A DNA stretch of 38,294 bases from DASVDE01 sp963740065. Its GTDB lineage: Bacteria; Actinomycetota; Thermoleophilia; Solirubrobacterales; 70-9. Shown here piece by piece: positions 1 to 6,794 of this stretch. Both the position numbers and the translations under genes were made by a program. Position 1 is the first letter of the stretch, and each line of letters opens with the position of its first letter. A model generated the notes under the pieces. That model was not told the origin of the DNA. It saw only the letters and a program-made list of their open reading frames with translations, and searched no databases. The stretch is from positions 1 to 38,294 of the forward strand of contig CAVUCS010000008.1 of NCBI GenBank assembly GCA_963740065.1, given 5' to 3'.

Positions 1-7
1 GAGTGCC

Positions 8-30
8 AAATAGCCGTCCGTCACAGAAAT
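8..30. repeat. 23-bp direct repeat, copy 1
   Basis: This stretch matches 3425-3447 at 21 of 23 positions; the shared core is aaatagccgtccgt followed by cagaaat. In the second copy the tag is the stop codon of an AbiEi-like gene. Here the same bases would also read Ser-Ala-Lys-stop, so the window may open on the last codons of another copy of that gene. The gene itself would lie outside the window. Confidence 0.6.
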
Positions 31-80
31 TTTGCACTCTCGTCTCCCACCTGTGACATATTGTCTGCGACAATGGGGGC

Positions 81-542
81 ATGGAGGCAATGAGAGACAG
101 TTGGACCGACGAGCGGCTCGACTACCTGAACCACCGGGTGGACGACGGCTTCGCCCATGTCGAGGAACGCATTGGGCATTTCGAAAAGCGAGTCGACGAA
201 CGCTTCGACGACGTGGATCGACGCTTCAAGGAAACCGATCGAGGAATGGCTCAAGGCTTCGAGCAGGTCAGCCGGAACTTCGAGCAGGTCAGCCGGAACT
301 TCGAGCAGGTCAACCGGGGCTTCGAGCAGGTCAACCGGAGCTTCGAGCAGGTCGACCGGAACTTCGAACGGATCGACGAGCGGTTCAAGCAGGTCGATGA
401 ACACCTTGCCCGCATGGACTCTCGGATGGATCACCTGAGCAAGAGCTTCATGGATCTCGCCAAGTCGATCAACTTCTCTACCCGAGCGCTCCTCATCACC
501 ATGGTGATCGGCTTCCTCACCATTGTCGTGACCAAGCTCTAG
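81..542 (+). CDS. Heptad-repeat coiled-coil protein with C-terminal membrane anchor
   Basis: The 153-residue product is almost entirely a seven-residue repeat of the form F-E-Q-V-x-R-x (about residues 30-125). Phe and Val sit at the hydrophobic positions, as expected for a long parallel coiled coil. One hydrophobic helix near the C-terminus (about residues 133-150, ALLITMVIGFLTIVV) should anchor it in the membrane with the coiled coil in the cytoplasm. The N-terminal MRDSWTDERLD is shared with a shorter paralogue at 24315-24563 (MRDEWTDERMD), so translation may start at the inner ATG at 90. Proteins of this build are common in bacteria, often beside toxin-antitoxin genes, and their role is unknown. 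Membrane anchoring is inferred from sequence only. Confidence 0.72.
   Translation: MEAMRDSWTDERLDYLNHRVDDGFAHVEERIGHFEKRVDERFDDVDRRFKETDRGMAQGFEQVSRNFEQVSRNFEQVNRGFEQVNRSFEQVDRNFERIDERFKQVDEHLARMDSRMDHLSKSFMDLAKSINFSTRALLITMVIGFLTIVVTKL
258..404 (+). repeat. 21-bp in-frame tandem repeats
   Basis: Five near-identical 21-bp units lie end to end at 258-362 (core ttcgagcaggtcarccgg), followed by two degenerate units to 404. Each unit encodes one heptad. Gain or loss of a unit would keep the frame and lengthen or shorten the coiled coil by one heptad. Confidence 0.9.
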
Positions 543-570
543 GCACGATCGCCTTCGCTCGGTACCCTCG

Positions 571-699
571 GTGCATCGTGAAGTCGATCGGCAGGGACTC
601 TTGGTCGCCGCGCTGGCGGCTCTCTTCGACCCGAACTCCTCGGGCTGCGCGATCCACAAGTACGGCGAGCCCGTTTCCGGCTTGAACAACAGCGGCTGA
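571..699 (+). pseudogene. Internally deleted remnant of the RTX-type gene
   Basis: From about 589 the frame reads QGLLVAALAALF, then CAIHKYGEPVSGLNNSG and stop. The first part matches the signal peptide of the intact RTX-type protein at 4920-6620 (GRGLLVAALAALF). The last part is identical to that protein's C-terminal tail. More than 500 residues of calcium-binding repeats between them are missing, while the joined pieces remain in frame. A GTG at 571 could start a 42-codon peptide, but there is no sign that it is made. It is best read as the scar of a deletion in a second copy of the gene. Confidence 0.8.
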
Positions 700-715
700 G
701 CGAAGGCGCCGAGCT

Positions 716-1006
716 CTATCGCTCTGCAGTAGCGGTTCCGGCGGCGCGGGCGTCTTGGAAGGCTACGACCGTCACTCGGTCGCGGGCCTCTTCGTAGACA
801 TAGATCGCGATCAGCCGGCCCCAAGGCCCGGTCAGCGCGCGGAATCCACGCCAGCGCCCGGTCAGCCTGCGGCCACCGCTCGGGAATTGCTCCAGCGTGA
901 GCAGCGAGCGACCCACCCGCTTGCGTGTGTCGCGTGGCAGCTCCCGCGAAGCGATCAACTCGACCAGGTCGTGCTCGGCGATGCGGGCAAGCTCGACCGT
1001 GGCCAC
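716..1006 (-). CDS. RelE/ParE-type toxin
   Basis: The 96-residue protein has the features of the RelE/ParE fold. A helical N-terminal half (ELARIAEHDLVELIASREL) is followed by the beta-sheet core with FRALTGPWGRLIAIYVYEE and a final strand, VTVVAFQDAR. RelE toxins cleave mRNA on the ribosome and ParE toxins poison gyrase; the sequence does not tell which applies. The start is GTG at 1006. A ribbon-helix-helix gene ends 17 bases upstream on the same strand, which gives the usual antitoxin-first order and makes co-transcription likely. Confidence 0.8.
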   Translation of the reverse strand: MATVELARIAEHDLVELIASRELPRDTRKRVGRSLLTLEQFPSGGRRLTGRWRGFRALTGPWGRLIAIYVYEEARDRVTVVAFQDARAAGTATAER

Positions 1007-1023
1007 GGGTCGGTCGCCCGTGC

Positions 1024-1284
1024 CTAAAGCAGATCCGCGAGCGGCACGGTCTCTCCGCGACGTGCCTGCTCGAGGCCTTCCTGGGTGCGCTCCCAGGCGC
1101 CGGGGATCGCGTCGAGGATCTCGGTAATGCGTTGCGCCTCGGGATCGGCATCGTCGATCGCGATGCAGAGCAGCGAACGCGCCAGGGTCCCCTCCTGCAC
1201 ATGGCTGCGCTCGGCCAGCAGCGCCAGCTTGCTTGCGTGCTCCTCATCGAGGGTCAAATTGATTCGGCGTGCGGGGGTGGCCAC
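1024..1284 (-). CDS. Ribbon-helix-helix antitoxin
   Basis: The N-terminus (RRINLTLDEEHASKLALLAE, then a second helix around EGTLARSLLCIAI) fits a ribbon-helix-helix DNA-binding fold: one strand and two helices. The C-terminal third (AWERTQEGLEQARRGETV) is of the kind that wraps the partner toxin. GTG at 1284 gives VATPARRINLTL, starting just before the strand; an earlier GTG at 1305 would add seven residues. By analogy with known pairs it should neutralise the toxin at 716-1006 and repress the operon. Confidence 0.77.
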   Translation of the reverse strand: MATPARRINLTLDEEHASKLALLAERSHVQEGTLARSLLCIAIDDADPEAQRITEILDAIPGAWERTQEGLEQARRGETVPLADLL

Positions 1285-1324
1285 CAGTCCCAGTCTACAC
1301 GTCACGCCACGGCGCGTGTCGAAG

Positions 1325-1377
1325 GCTTCCGCGCCGAAGGCTCGCTCGAGGGCGCCCAGACGTGCGCGTCGCCGGCG
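1325..1377 (+). pseudogene. Short fragment of the RTX-type gene
   Basis: This stretch matches 5950-6003 inside the intact RTX-type gene almost base for base (RAEGSLEGAQ region), with one base missing after gggcgcccag. The flanks do not clearly continue the match, although the next 40 bases weakly resemble 6505-6540. With the remnant at 571-699, this shows that pieces of at least one more RTX-type copy once lay here. Confidence 0.7.
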
Positions 1378-1734
1378 CCCCCAAAGGTGGCACCCCGATC
1401 GGCCGCGCCCTCGCCGTCGTTGGCGATCAAGCTGGCTCGGTGACCCGGGCCGAGGGCAATGACGTCGAACTCGAGCGCCTCCGCTAGGGCTGCTCTGGCT
1501 TCTGGGTCTTGTCCCCTGAAGAGCCGCCGAAACGCGGTCGGACCGGCGGTCTCCCCGTCGAGCAGCCCACCGTGACCCTCTTCGTGCAGGGGCCGGCGGT
1601 GCGGGACTCGACCAGGGTGTTCTCGCCGAGCCCCCTTGCCGAGGACGGCCAGGTCAACCCACGGCGGCTGAGCGTCGCCGAGTACCGCGCCCGCCTGCGG
1701 CGGCTGCGCGAGCACGTTTAGCGCTCGGCGCCGA
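1378..1734. other. Stretch without a recognised gene
   Basis: No gene can be supported here. A 70-codon ORF at 1509-1721 (+) ends in a basic helix-like stretch (RLSVAEYRARLRRLREHV). The opposite strand is also open and reads ARAALAEALEFDVIALGPGH. Either could be the remains of a gene broken by the rearrangements nearby, and I recognise neither. Confidence 0.4.
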
Positions 1735-2136
1735 CTACGGCCGCAGTTCGGTGAAGCCGGCGGCGGCGAAGTCGCCGTCGAAGGCGAGCGCGTCCTGGAT
1801 GCCCTTGGCGCGCATGTAGGCGAAGCTGGTCGCGTCGACGAACGAGTACTCGCGCTCGTCGTGTTGGCGCAGCCATTGCAGCGCCTCGGCTTCGATCTCC
1901 TCCGATATCAAGGCGATCTGGATGCGCTGGTCGCTGGCTCCCACACTGTCGAGGAACTCGACCGCCCTTGAGTGCCAGCGCTTGTAGCGGAGCCAGGTCC
2001 ACGTCTCACCGCGGATGTGATTGGTGGCCACGATTCGCCGGTCGTCCTGCCGCTTCAACAGCGCGACCGCCGCCTCGTGGTTGGAGTCTCGGTCGTCCAT
2101 CGCGGCGATCAGGAACGACGAGTCGGCGAAGATCAG
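1735..2136 (-). CDS. vapC: PIN-domain ribonuclease toxin, VapC-like
   Basis: PIN-domain toxins are Mg2+-dependent RNases, and the expected acidic residues are visible: Asp in IFADSSFLIA, Glu in IRGETWTW, Asp in SFVDATSFAYM and Asp in DALAFDGDF. Length (about 133 residues) is normal. The start is odd. In this frame there is no ATG, GTG or TTG near the domain edge. The nearest standard start is a TTG at 2277, which would add 47 residues unlike any PIN domain and overlap most of the antitoxin gene. A CTG at 2136 overlaps the antitoxin stop as CTGA and fits both domain edge and translational coupling, so it is used here. The partner is the RHH gene directly upstream. Confidence 0.83.
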   Translation of the reverse strand: MIFADSSFLIAAMDDRDSNHEAAVALLKRQDDRRIVATNHIRGETWTWLRYKRWHSRAVEFLDSVGASDQRIQIALISEEIEAEALQWLRQHDEREYSFVDATSFAYMRAKGIQDALAFDGDFAAAGFTELRP

Positions 2137-2375
2137 GGGTACTGGCGGTCCACCAGCCCGTATACGACCTCGTCGATCGTCCGGCTGTCGTCCGGATCGC
2201 TCGATACCGACCCGCTCAGCTTGAAGAAGGGGTCCTCCTCGATGGGGGGCAATGGATTGACCTGGTTCCGCACGCAACGCCTGATCACCTCCGCTTTCGA
2301 GATCCCGGCTTCGTCCGCGCGCCGTCCCACCGCCGCGTCGAGCTCGGGTTCGATCGATATCTGTAGTCGCTTCAT
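2133..2375 (-). CDS. vapB: Ribbon-helix-helix antitoxin, VapB-like
   Basis: MKRLQISIEPELDAAVGRRA is a typical RHH strand plus first helix, followed by a second helix (SKAEVIRRCVRN). The C-terminal part (DDSRTIDEVVYGLVDRQYP) would contact the PIN toxin. ATG at 2375 is preferred over the in-frame ATG at 2384 because a -10-like TAAGAT lies exactly 7 bases upstream, which suits a leaderless transcript. The gene overlaps its toxin by four bases and faces an 11-bp inverted repeat, so autoregulation is likely. Confidence 0.82.
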   Translation of the reverse strand: MKRLQISIEPELDAAVGRRADEAGISKAEVIRRCVRNQVNPLPPIEEDPFFKLSGSVSSDPDDSRTIDEVVYGLVDRQYP

Positions 2376-2382
2376 GCGGGCC

Positions 2383-2414
2383 ATCTTACATCACCTATAG
2401 CCAAGGTAATGTAA
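2383..2414 (-). promoter_or_regulatory. Promoter and probable operator of the VapBC-like pair
   Basis: An inverted repeat has arms TTACATCACCT (2386-2396) and AGGTAATGTAA (2404-2414), with one mismatch and a 7-base spacer. It overlaps the minus-strand -10-like TAAGAT (2383-2388). RHH antitoxins commonly repress their own operon from such repeats. The assignment comes from position and symmetry. Confidence 0.6.
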
Positions 2415-2490
2415 CAATTCAGCACCAGAAGTGTCAAGCAACACGGTCGTGCTCAAATGCCCGTCGTCGCCGGGGGGAGAATCGACCTCC

Positions 2491-2529
2491 GTTCGCTCCT
2501 TGTATCTCTATGCGAAACAAGGAGCGAAC
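2491..2529 (+). promoter_or_regulatory. Hairpin enclosing the start codon of the AbiEi-like gene
   Basis: A perfect 13-bp inverted repeat (GTTCGCTCCTTGT at 2491-2503; complement at 2517-2529) places the ATG at 2510 in its 13-base loop. The right arm contains the Shine-Dalgarno-like AAGGAG (2519-2524) and the left arm its complement. In mRNA the hairpin would hide this site from a downstream TTG at 2540. It could limit translation, but this is untested. Confidence 0.55.
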
Positions 2530-3430
2530 GCACCGGCCCTTGGCTGACCTCGCCGAGCGGCAGCATGGCGTGGTCTCGATTCGACAGCTGGAGGCTCTTG
2601 GCTACCGGCGGCCGGCAATCACGCGGGCGACACGTTCCGGTCGTCTCCATCGTCTTCACCGCGGCGTCTACGCGGTCGGCCACGCGAAGCTCACGTGGGA
2701 GGGCCGTTGCCTCGCCGCCGTCCTCTCCTGTGCGCCGCACGCTCTCGCCAGCCACCTGTCCGCGGCATGGCTCTGGGGGCTGCTCGCGAGCCGGCCCGGC
2801 ACCTTCGACGTCACGGCGTCAACCCGCCGCCATTCGAAGCCGAAACTGCGCCTCCACTACGCCCGTCTGGCCGACGAGGATCGAGCCGTCCACGCCGGCA
2901 TTCCCGTCACTTCTATCCCGCGCACCTTGCTGGACTACGCCGCGATGGCCACGGACGTTCGCCTCGAGCGTGCGGTGGAGCGCTCGGAAGAGCGCCGCCG
3001 CTTCGATCTGCATGCAATGGACGCGCTCCTTGCCCGCGCCGGCAACCATCCAGGCGCCGGACGCCTGCGCCGCGCGCTCGCCATCTACCGTGACGACCCG
3101 GCCTTCACGCGCTCCAAGCTGGAGGACCGCTTCCGCGACCTCGTGAGGCGTTCCGACCTGCCCATGCCATCGGCGAACTTCTGGGTCGGCGAATACGAGG
3201 TCGACGCCTACTGGCCGGCCGAGCGCTTCGGGGTCGAACTCGACGTCTACGAGACTCACGGCACCCGCGCCGCCTTCGAGAGCGACCGCCTGCGCCAGGA
3301 GAACCTGAAGCTGCAGGACATAGAGACGATTCGAATCACCGGGCCTCGGCTCGACCGCGAACCGGCGGAGGTGATCGAGCGAATCGCGGCATTCCTTGAG
3401 CAGCGCCGCCGTCAGCTCAGCCTCAAATAG
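2510..3430 (+). CDS. AbiEi-like antitoxin-domain protein with DUF559-type C-terminus
   Basis: The N-terminal winged-helix domain (about residues 10-60, LAERQHGVVSIRQL to RLHRGVYAVG) is typical of AbiEi-like antitoxins of type IV toxin-antitoxin systems, which act as DNA-binding repressors. The C-terminal 90 residues (YEVDAYWP, VELDVYETHGT, then LQDIETIRIT) resemble the DUF559/Vsr-like nuclease fold of the PD-(D/E)XK group. The usual toxin partner AbiEii, a nucleotidyltransferase, is not adjacent. A paralogue lies at 26624-27574. The ATG at 2510 sits in a hairpin loop without an upstream Shine-Dalgarno site; TTG at 2540 (MADLAERQHG) is an alternative start at the domain edge. Whether the nuclease-like fold is active cannot be told. 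Confidence 0.8.
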   Translation: MRNKERTHRPLADLAERQHGVVSIRQLEALGYRRPAITRATRSGRLHRLHRGVYAVGHAKLTWEGRCLAAVLSCAPHALASHLSAAWLWGLLASRPGTFDVTASTRRHSKPKLRLHYARLADEDRAVHAGIPVTSIPRTLLDYAAMATDVRLERAVERSEERRRFDLHAMDALLARAGNHPGAGRLRRALAIYRDDPAFTRSKLEDRFRDLVRRSDLPMPSANFWVGEYEVDAYWPAERFGVELDVYETHGTRAAFESDRLRQENLKLQDIETIRITGPRLDREPAEVIERIAAFLEQRRRQLSLK

Positions 3431-3447
3431 CCGTCCGTTGCAGAAAT
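3425..3447. repeat. 23-bp direct repeat, copy 2
   Basis: This is the partner of 8-30 (21 of 23 bases shared). It spans the final Lys codon and stop of the AbiEi-like gene and the first bases after it. Confidence 0.6.
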
Positions 3448-3563
3448 CACCAATGGACGAAGCTCGAATTACGGCGTTCTATCTTCTCCAATTCCAGAAA
3501 ATAAACTCCTCTATTTACGGAATCTAACCTCCTCCGAAATCGGATTTTTGCCATACTGGCGCA
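3448..3563 (+). promoter_or_regulatory. AT-rich intergenic stretch, probable promoter region
   Basis: The 100 bases before the ATPase gene are clearly poorer in G and C than the rest of the window (for example ccagaaaataaactcctcta). A -10-like CATACT ends six bases before the ATG at 3564, which would suit a leaderless transcript. No convincing -35 box is visible. Confidence 0.4.
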
Positions 3564-4829
3564 ATGCCGGAGCCGATCGCACGACGACTTGAGGCCGTGG
3601 TCAGAGGCCTTATGGGCGAAGAGCCTGTGGTGGCGGTTCAGGGGGCGAGGACCGTCGGCAAGTCAACGATGGTGGGCGCTCTGGCGGCCTCTGCCGGGCG
3701 TGCCGTGATCGATCTCGACGACCCCGCGACGCGCGACGCGCTGCGGGACAGCCCGGCGGCGTTCGTCACGGCCGAGTCGCCGGTCTTCATCGACGAGTAC
3801 CAGCACGTGCCGGCCATCCTCGACGCGATCAAGGTCGAGTTGACGCGGGATCTTCGGCCTGGGCGCTTCGTGCTCACCGGTTCGACGCGCTACTCCAGCC
3901 TCCCGACTGCGGCCCAATCGTTGACGGGGCGGTTGCATGTCGCCACCCTCTGGCCGCTTTCCCAGGGCGAGATCGATGGCCGCGAGGAGCGGTTCGTCGA
4001 GCAGCTGCTGGCCGACCCCGCCGCTCTGACTTCACCCGGAACGTCCGGCACGGCGCGACGTGAGTACGCCGACCGAATTCTGCGCGGAGGTTTCCCGCTT
4101 GCAGTGGCACGGCGCGCCGGCGCCGGCCGCGACCGCTGGTTCGACGACTACCTCGACCTCGTGCTCGAACGTGACGTGGCCGAGCTTGCGAGCATCCGGC
4201 AGCGGGAGAAGATGCCTCGCTTGGTGGCACGCCTCGGCGCCCAGAGCGCCCAGGTGCTCAATGTCGCGCGCGTGGCCGCCGACGTCGGCATCGAGAGCTC
4301 GACGGCGGAGAACTACGTCCGCCTACTGGAGGCCGCTTTCGTCCTCTACCGGTTGCCCGCGTGGGGCACCACACTGAGAGCCCGCGCCTCGCCGAAGCCG
4401 AAGATCCATTTCGTCGATTCGGGAGTGGCGGGCCGGATGTTGCGAGTGAGCGAGGAGCGGCTTGCGGCGGCGGAGCCGCAGGCGATGACGCAGCTCGGTC
4501 ACCTGCTGGAGACGTTCTGTGTCAGTGAGGCGCTCAAGCAGGCGGGTTGGATGGAGACGCCGCCGAGGGCGGGTCACTGGCGCACTCACGACGGCGACGA
4601 GGTCGACTTGGTCCTCGAACGCGACGACGGTTCGCTTGTGGCCATTGAGGTGAAGGCGGCGGAACGGGTGAGAGCGGCCGACTTCCGTAGCCTGCGCAAG
4701 CTTCGCGAGGCGCTCGGCAAGCGGTTCCTCGGGGGGGTCGTACTGCACCTGGGCCCTCGCGCCTACACCCATGAGGACCGCCTCCACGCGATTCCCGTCG
4801 ATCGACTCTGGGGGCCTCGCGGTGCCTGA
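3564..4829 (+). CDS. AAA (AAA_14) ATPase with DUF4143 domain
   Basis: Walker A is GARTVGKST (residues 27-35) and Walker B is VFIDE (74-78); a sensor-like LTGSTR (104-109) follows. The middle part (YADRILRGGFPLAVAR, then FDDYLDLVLERDVAEL and a winged-helix-like stretch) and the C-terminal DUF4143 part, with DEVDLVLERDDGSLVAIEVKAA, are standard for this family. The last motif resembles a PD-(D/E)XK nuclease core. Members are widespread ATP-binding proteins of poorly known role, sometimes linked to defence or toxin-antitoxin loci. The length of 421 residues is usual and the gene looks intact. It stands alone between the AbiEi-like gene and the RTX-type gene. Confidence 0.87.
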   Translation: MPEPIARRLEAVVRGLMGEEPVVAVQGARTVGKSTMVGALAASAGRAVIDLDDPATRDALRDSPAAFVTAESPVFIDEYQHVPAILDAIKVELTRDLRPGRFVLTGSTRYSSLPTAAQSLTGRLHVATLWPLSQGEIDGREERFVEQLLADPAALTSPGTSGTARREYADRILRGGFPLAVARRAGAGRDRWFDDYLDLVLERDVAELASIRQREKMPRLVARLGAQSAQVLNVARVAADVGIESSTAENYVRLLEAAFVLYRLPAWGTTLRARASPKPKIHFVDSGVAGRMLRVSEERLAAAEPQAMTQLGHLLETFCVSEALKQAGWMETPPRAGHWRTHDGDEVDLVLERDDGSLVAIEVKAAERVRAADFRSLRKLREALGKRFLGGVVLHLGPRAYTHEDRLHAIPVDRLWGPRGA

Positions 4830-4843
4830 TAACCGCATCAACG

Positions 4844-4895
4844 GGACGTGCCGGTGGTTAGAGGTCCATATGGGCACCGCAGCACCGGCACGTCC
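4844..4895. terminator. Long inverted repeat after the ATPase gene
   Basis: Arms GGACGTGCCGGTG (4844-4856) and its exact complement (4883-4895) enclose 26 bases that can pair further. It begins 15 bases after the ATPase stop. There is no T-run, so it is either a terminator of the kind common in GC-rich genomes or a 5' leader structure of the RTX-type gene. Its position argues against translation starting at the GTG at 4848 inside the left arm. Confidence 0.5.
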
Positions 4896-4919
4896 GGGAC
4901 GGATCGATACGGTTTGCCG

Positions 4920-6620
4920 ATGCGGTTGATGGGCAGGGGACTACTGGTCGCCGCGCTGGCGGCGCTCTTTGGCGTACTCGCGCTCGGGGCTGGGGAAACG
5001 CCCGACGGGCCGAAGTGCCATGGGCGCACGCCGGACGTCGTCGGCACCCCCGGCGACGACGTGCTGCGCGGGACGCCGGAACGCGACGTGATCTGGGCCG
5101 GCCCCGGGGACGACCAGGTCTACGGCAGCCTCGGCAACGACCTGCTCTGCGGGGGCGGTGGCGACGACCTGATCCACGGCGGCCGTGGCAACGACGAGCT
5201 CTACGGCGAATCGGGGACCGACCGCGTGATCGGCGACCTCGGCGACGACAAGGTCAGCGGCGGCGCCGGCGAGTACGACGAGGTCGCCGGCAGCCTCGGC
5301 ATCGACGTCGTCAACGGCGGCCCCGGCAGCTTCGACCTGGTTCATGGCGACTACGGCTACGACCGCATGGACGGCGGCCCCGGCGAAGACGACATCGCCT
5401 CCTTCGCCACCTCGGTCGCCGGCGGCAAGGGCGCCGGCGTCTGGGTCTCGCTCGCCGCTCACAAAGCCCGCGGCGACGGCCACGACCGCCTCTTCCGCTT
5501 CGAGGACATCGAAGGCTCGGCCTTCCGCGACACCCTGATCGGCGACAAGAGCGACAACCGGATCGTCGGTGGCCCGGGCGACGACACGCTGCGCGGCGGC
5601 GGCGGTGTCGACGAGCTGATCGGCGGCCAGGGCAGCGACGGCTGCCAGGGCGCCAAAGGGCGCACAGCCTCCTGCGGCTCCGAAGCCCCACCCAAGGCGA
5701 CCGCCTACGTCCAGCTCGACCGCACGAAAGGGGGCGGGGGAGGGCTGCAGATCGTCGGCGGCGGCGGCAACGATGTCTTCACCGCGGTCGCCTTCGACGA
5801 AGCGACCCAGACCTTCGGCATCGGCGCCACCGCCGGGATCGCGGTCGGGCCCGGCTGCGACCACGTCGGCGGCGACCCACGCCAGGTCAGCTGCGCGGTC
5901 AACGGCCCGGCGCGCTGGCTGATGGCCGACCTCGGCCCCGGCAACGACCGCTTCCGCGCCGAAGGCTCGCTCGAGGGCGCCCAGAACGTGCGCGTCGCCG
6001 GCGGCCTCGGCAACGACATCATCAAAGCCGGCCCCGAGGACGACCTGCTCGAGTCCGGTCCGGGCGCCGACAAGCTCTACGGCGGCGACGGATCCGACGG
6101 CCTCGTCGGCGGCCTCCCCGGCCCGACCTACTTATATGGGGAAGGCGACGGCGACCTGCTCGCCGCCGGCGGCGGCTGCGCCGGCGGCGCGATCGTCGGC
6201 GGCGAGGGCCGCGACGACGCCTCCTTCGCCGAGACCCAGGCCCACCCCGGCCTGCTCTGGATCTCCTTCCCCCTGCACAAAGCCTGGGTCGACACGCTCT
6301 ACCGCGAAGGCAAATGCAAACCGGTCCGCCTCGACCCCTCCGACGAGGACATGGAGGGCTCCTTCGACAACGACGTCCTGATCGGCGACGCCGGCCCCAA
6401 CGCGATGCTCGGCCAGCCCGGTCAGGACCGCTTCTACGGCAACGGCGGCGACGACGTGATCGACGCCCGCGACGGCGTCCGTGACTTCTCGATCCAGTGC
6501 GCCCGCAAAGGGGGCGCCCCCGAAGGCCGCGCCCTCGCCGACACCTTCGACCCCGGCTCCACCGCCTGCGCGATCCACAAGTACGGCGAGCCCGTCTCGG
6601 GCTTGAACAACAGCGGCTGA
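4920..6620 (+). CDS. Secreted RTX-type calcium-binding repeat protein
   Basis: Starting at ATG 4920 the 566-residue product opens with a signal peptide (RLMGRGLLVAALAALFGVL) and then runs of Gly/Asp-rich nonapeptides of the form GGxGxDxL, for example GGGGDDLIHGGRGNDELYG. Such repeats bind Ca2+ and wind into a parallel beta-roll outside the cell. Three repeat blocks are visible: about residues 40-170, 215-260 and 350-420, with a shorter one near the C-terminus (GNGGDDVIDARDG). Non-repeat segments between them contain paired cysteines. No enzyme domain is recognised, so a structural or adhesive surface role is the best guess. Two broken pieces of a sister copy lie at 571-699 and 1325-1377. A longer reading from 4848 exists but crosses a hairpin and has no signal-like start. 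Confidence 0.85.
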   Translation: MRLMGRGLLVAALAALFGVLALGAGETPDGPKCHGRTPDVVGTPGDDVLRGTPERDVIWAGPGDDQVYGSLGNDLLCGGGGDDLIHGGRGNDELYGESGTDRVIGDLGDDKVSGGAGEYDEVAGSLGIDVVNGGPGSFDLVHGDYGYDRMDGGPGEDDIASFATSVAGGKGAGVWVSLAAHKARGDGHDRLFRFEDIEGSAFRDTLIGDKSDNRIVGGPGDDTLRGGGGVDELIGGQGSDGCQGAKGRTASCGSEAPPKATAYVQLDRTKGGGGGLQIVGGGGNDVFTAVAFDEATQTFGIGATAGIAVGPGCDHVGGDPRQVSCAVNGPARWLMADLGPGNDRFRAEGSLEGAQNVRVAGGLGNDIIKAGPEDDLLESGPGADKLYGGDGSDGLVGGLPGPTYLYGEGDGDLLAAGGGCAGGAIVGGEGRDDASFAETQAHPGLLWISFPLHKAWVDTLYREGKCKPVRLDPSDEDMEGSFDNDVLIGDAGPNAMLGQPGQDRFYGNGGDDVIDARDGVRDFSIQCARKGGAPEGRALADTFDPGSTACAIHKYGEPVSGLNNSG

Positions 6621-6633
6621 GCCCGCCCCACCC

Positions 6634-6662
6634 TTGACATCCAGGCACACCTGTGTCTTAAT
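6634..6662 (+). promoter_or_regulatory. Probable sigma-70-type promoter of the surface-protein operon
   Basis: TTGACA (6634-6639) is a perfect -35 box. It is followed after 17 bases by CTTAAT (6657-6662), a weaker -10. The stretch lies just after the RTX-type gene and upstream of the collagen-like gene, with an 18-bp palindrome directly downstream. Confidence 0.55.
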
Positions 6663-6677
6663 TGTGCCGTGATTGAA

Positions 6678-6695
6678 AACACGGATGTCCGTGTT
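6678..6695. promoter_or_regulatory. 18-bp palindrome, probable repressor operator
   Basis: The sequence AACACGGA-TG-TCCGTGTT has perfect 8-base arms and starts 15 bases after the proposed -10 box, so a bound protein would block transcription. Its size and symmetry are those of TetR-family operators in actinobacteria. No TetR gene lies in the window. Confidence 0.6.
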
Positions 6696-6794
6696 CCTCA
6701 GATCACGTACAGGGACTAAATACCGAGCTTCAGAGGGTCGCCCAAGGGAATGCGGCCGGCAGAGGGGCTCATGGGACAAGGAGAAGAGATTTCT

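Noticed and set aside
258..404. CRISPR-like or regulatory repeat array
   Set aside because: The 21-bp units abut without spacers and encode heptads of a coiled coil in frame.
1302..1715. 137-codon minus-strand ORF
   Set aside because: A part (ARAALAEALEFDVIALGPGH) looks protein-like, but the ORF runs through the plus-strand RTX-type fragment and has no recognised family. It is mentioned only as unassigned.
5015..6484. Arginine-rich 489-codon ORF inside the RTX-type gene
   Set aside because: Over a third of its residues are Arg, as expected for a shifted reading of Gly/Asp codons; the RTX-type frame explains the stretch.
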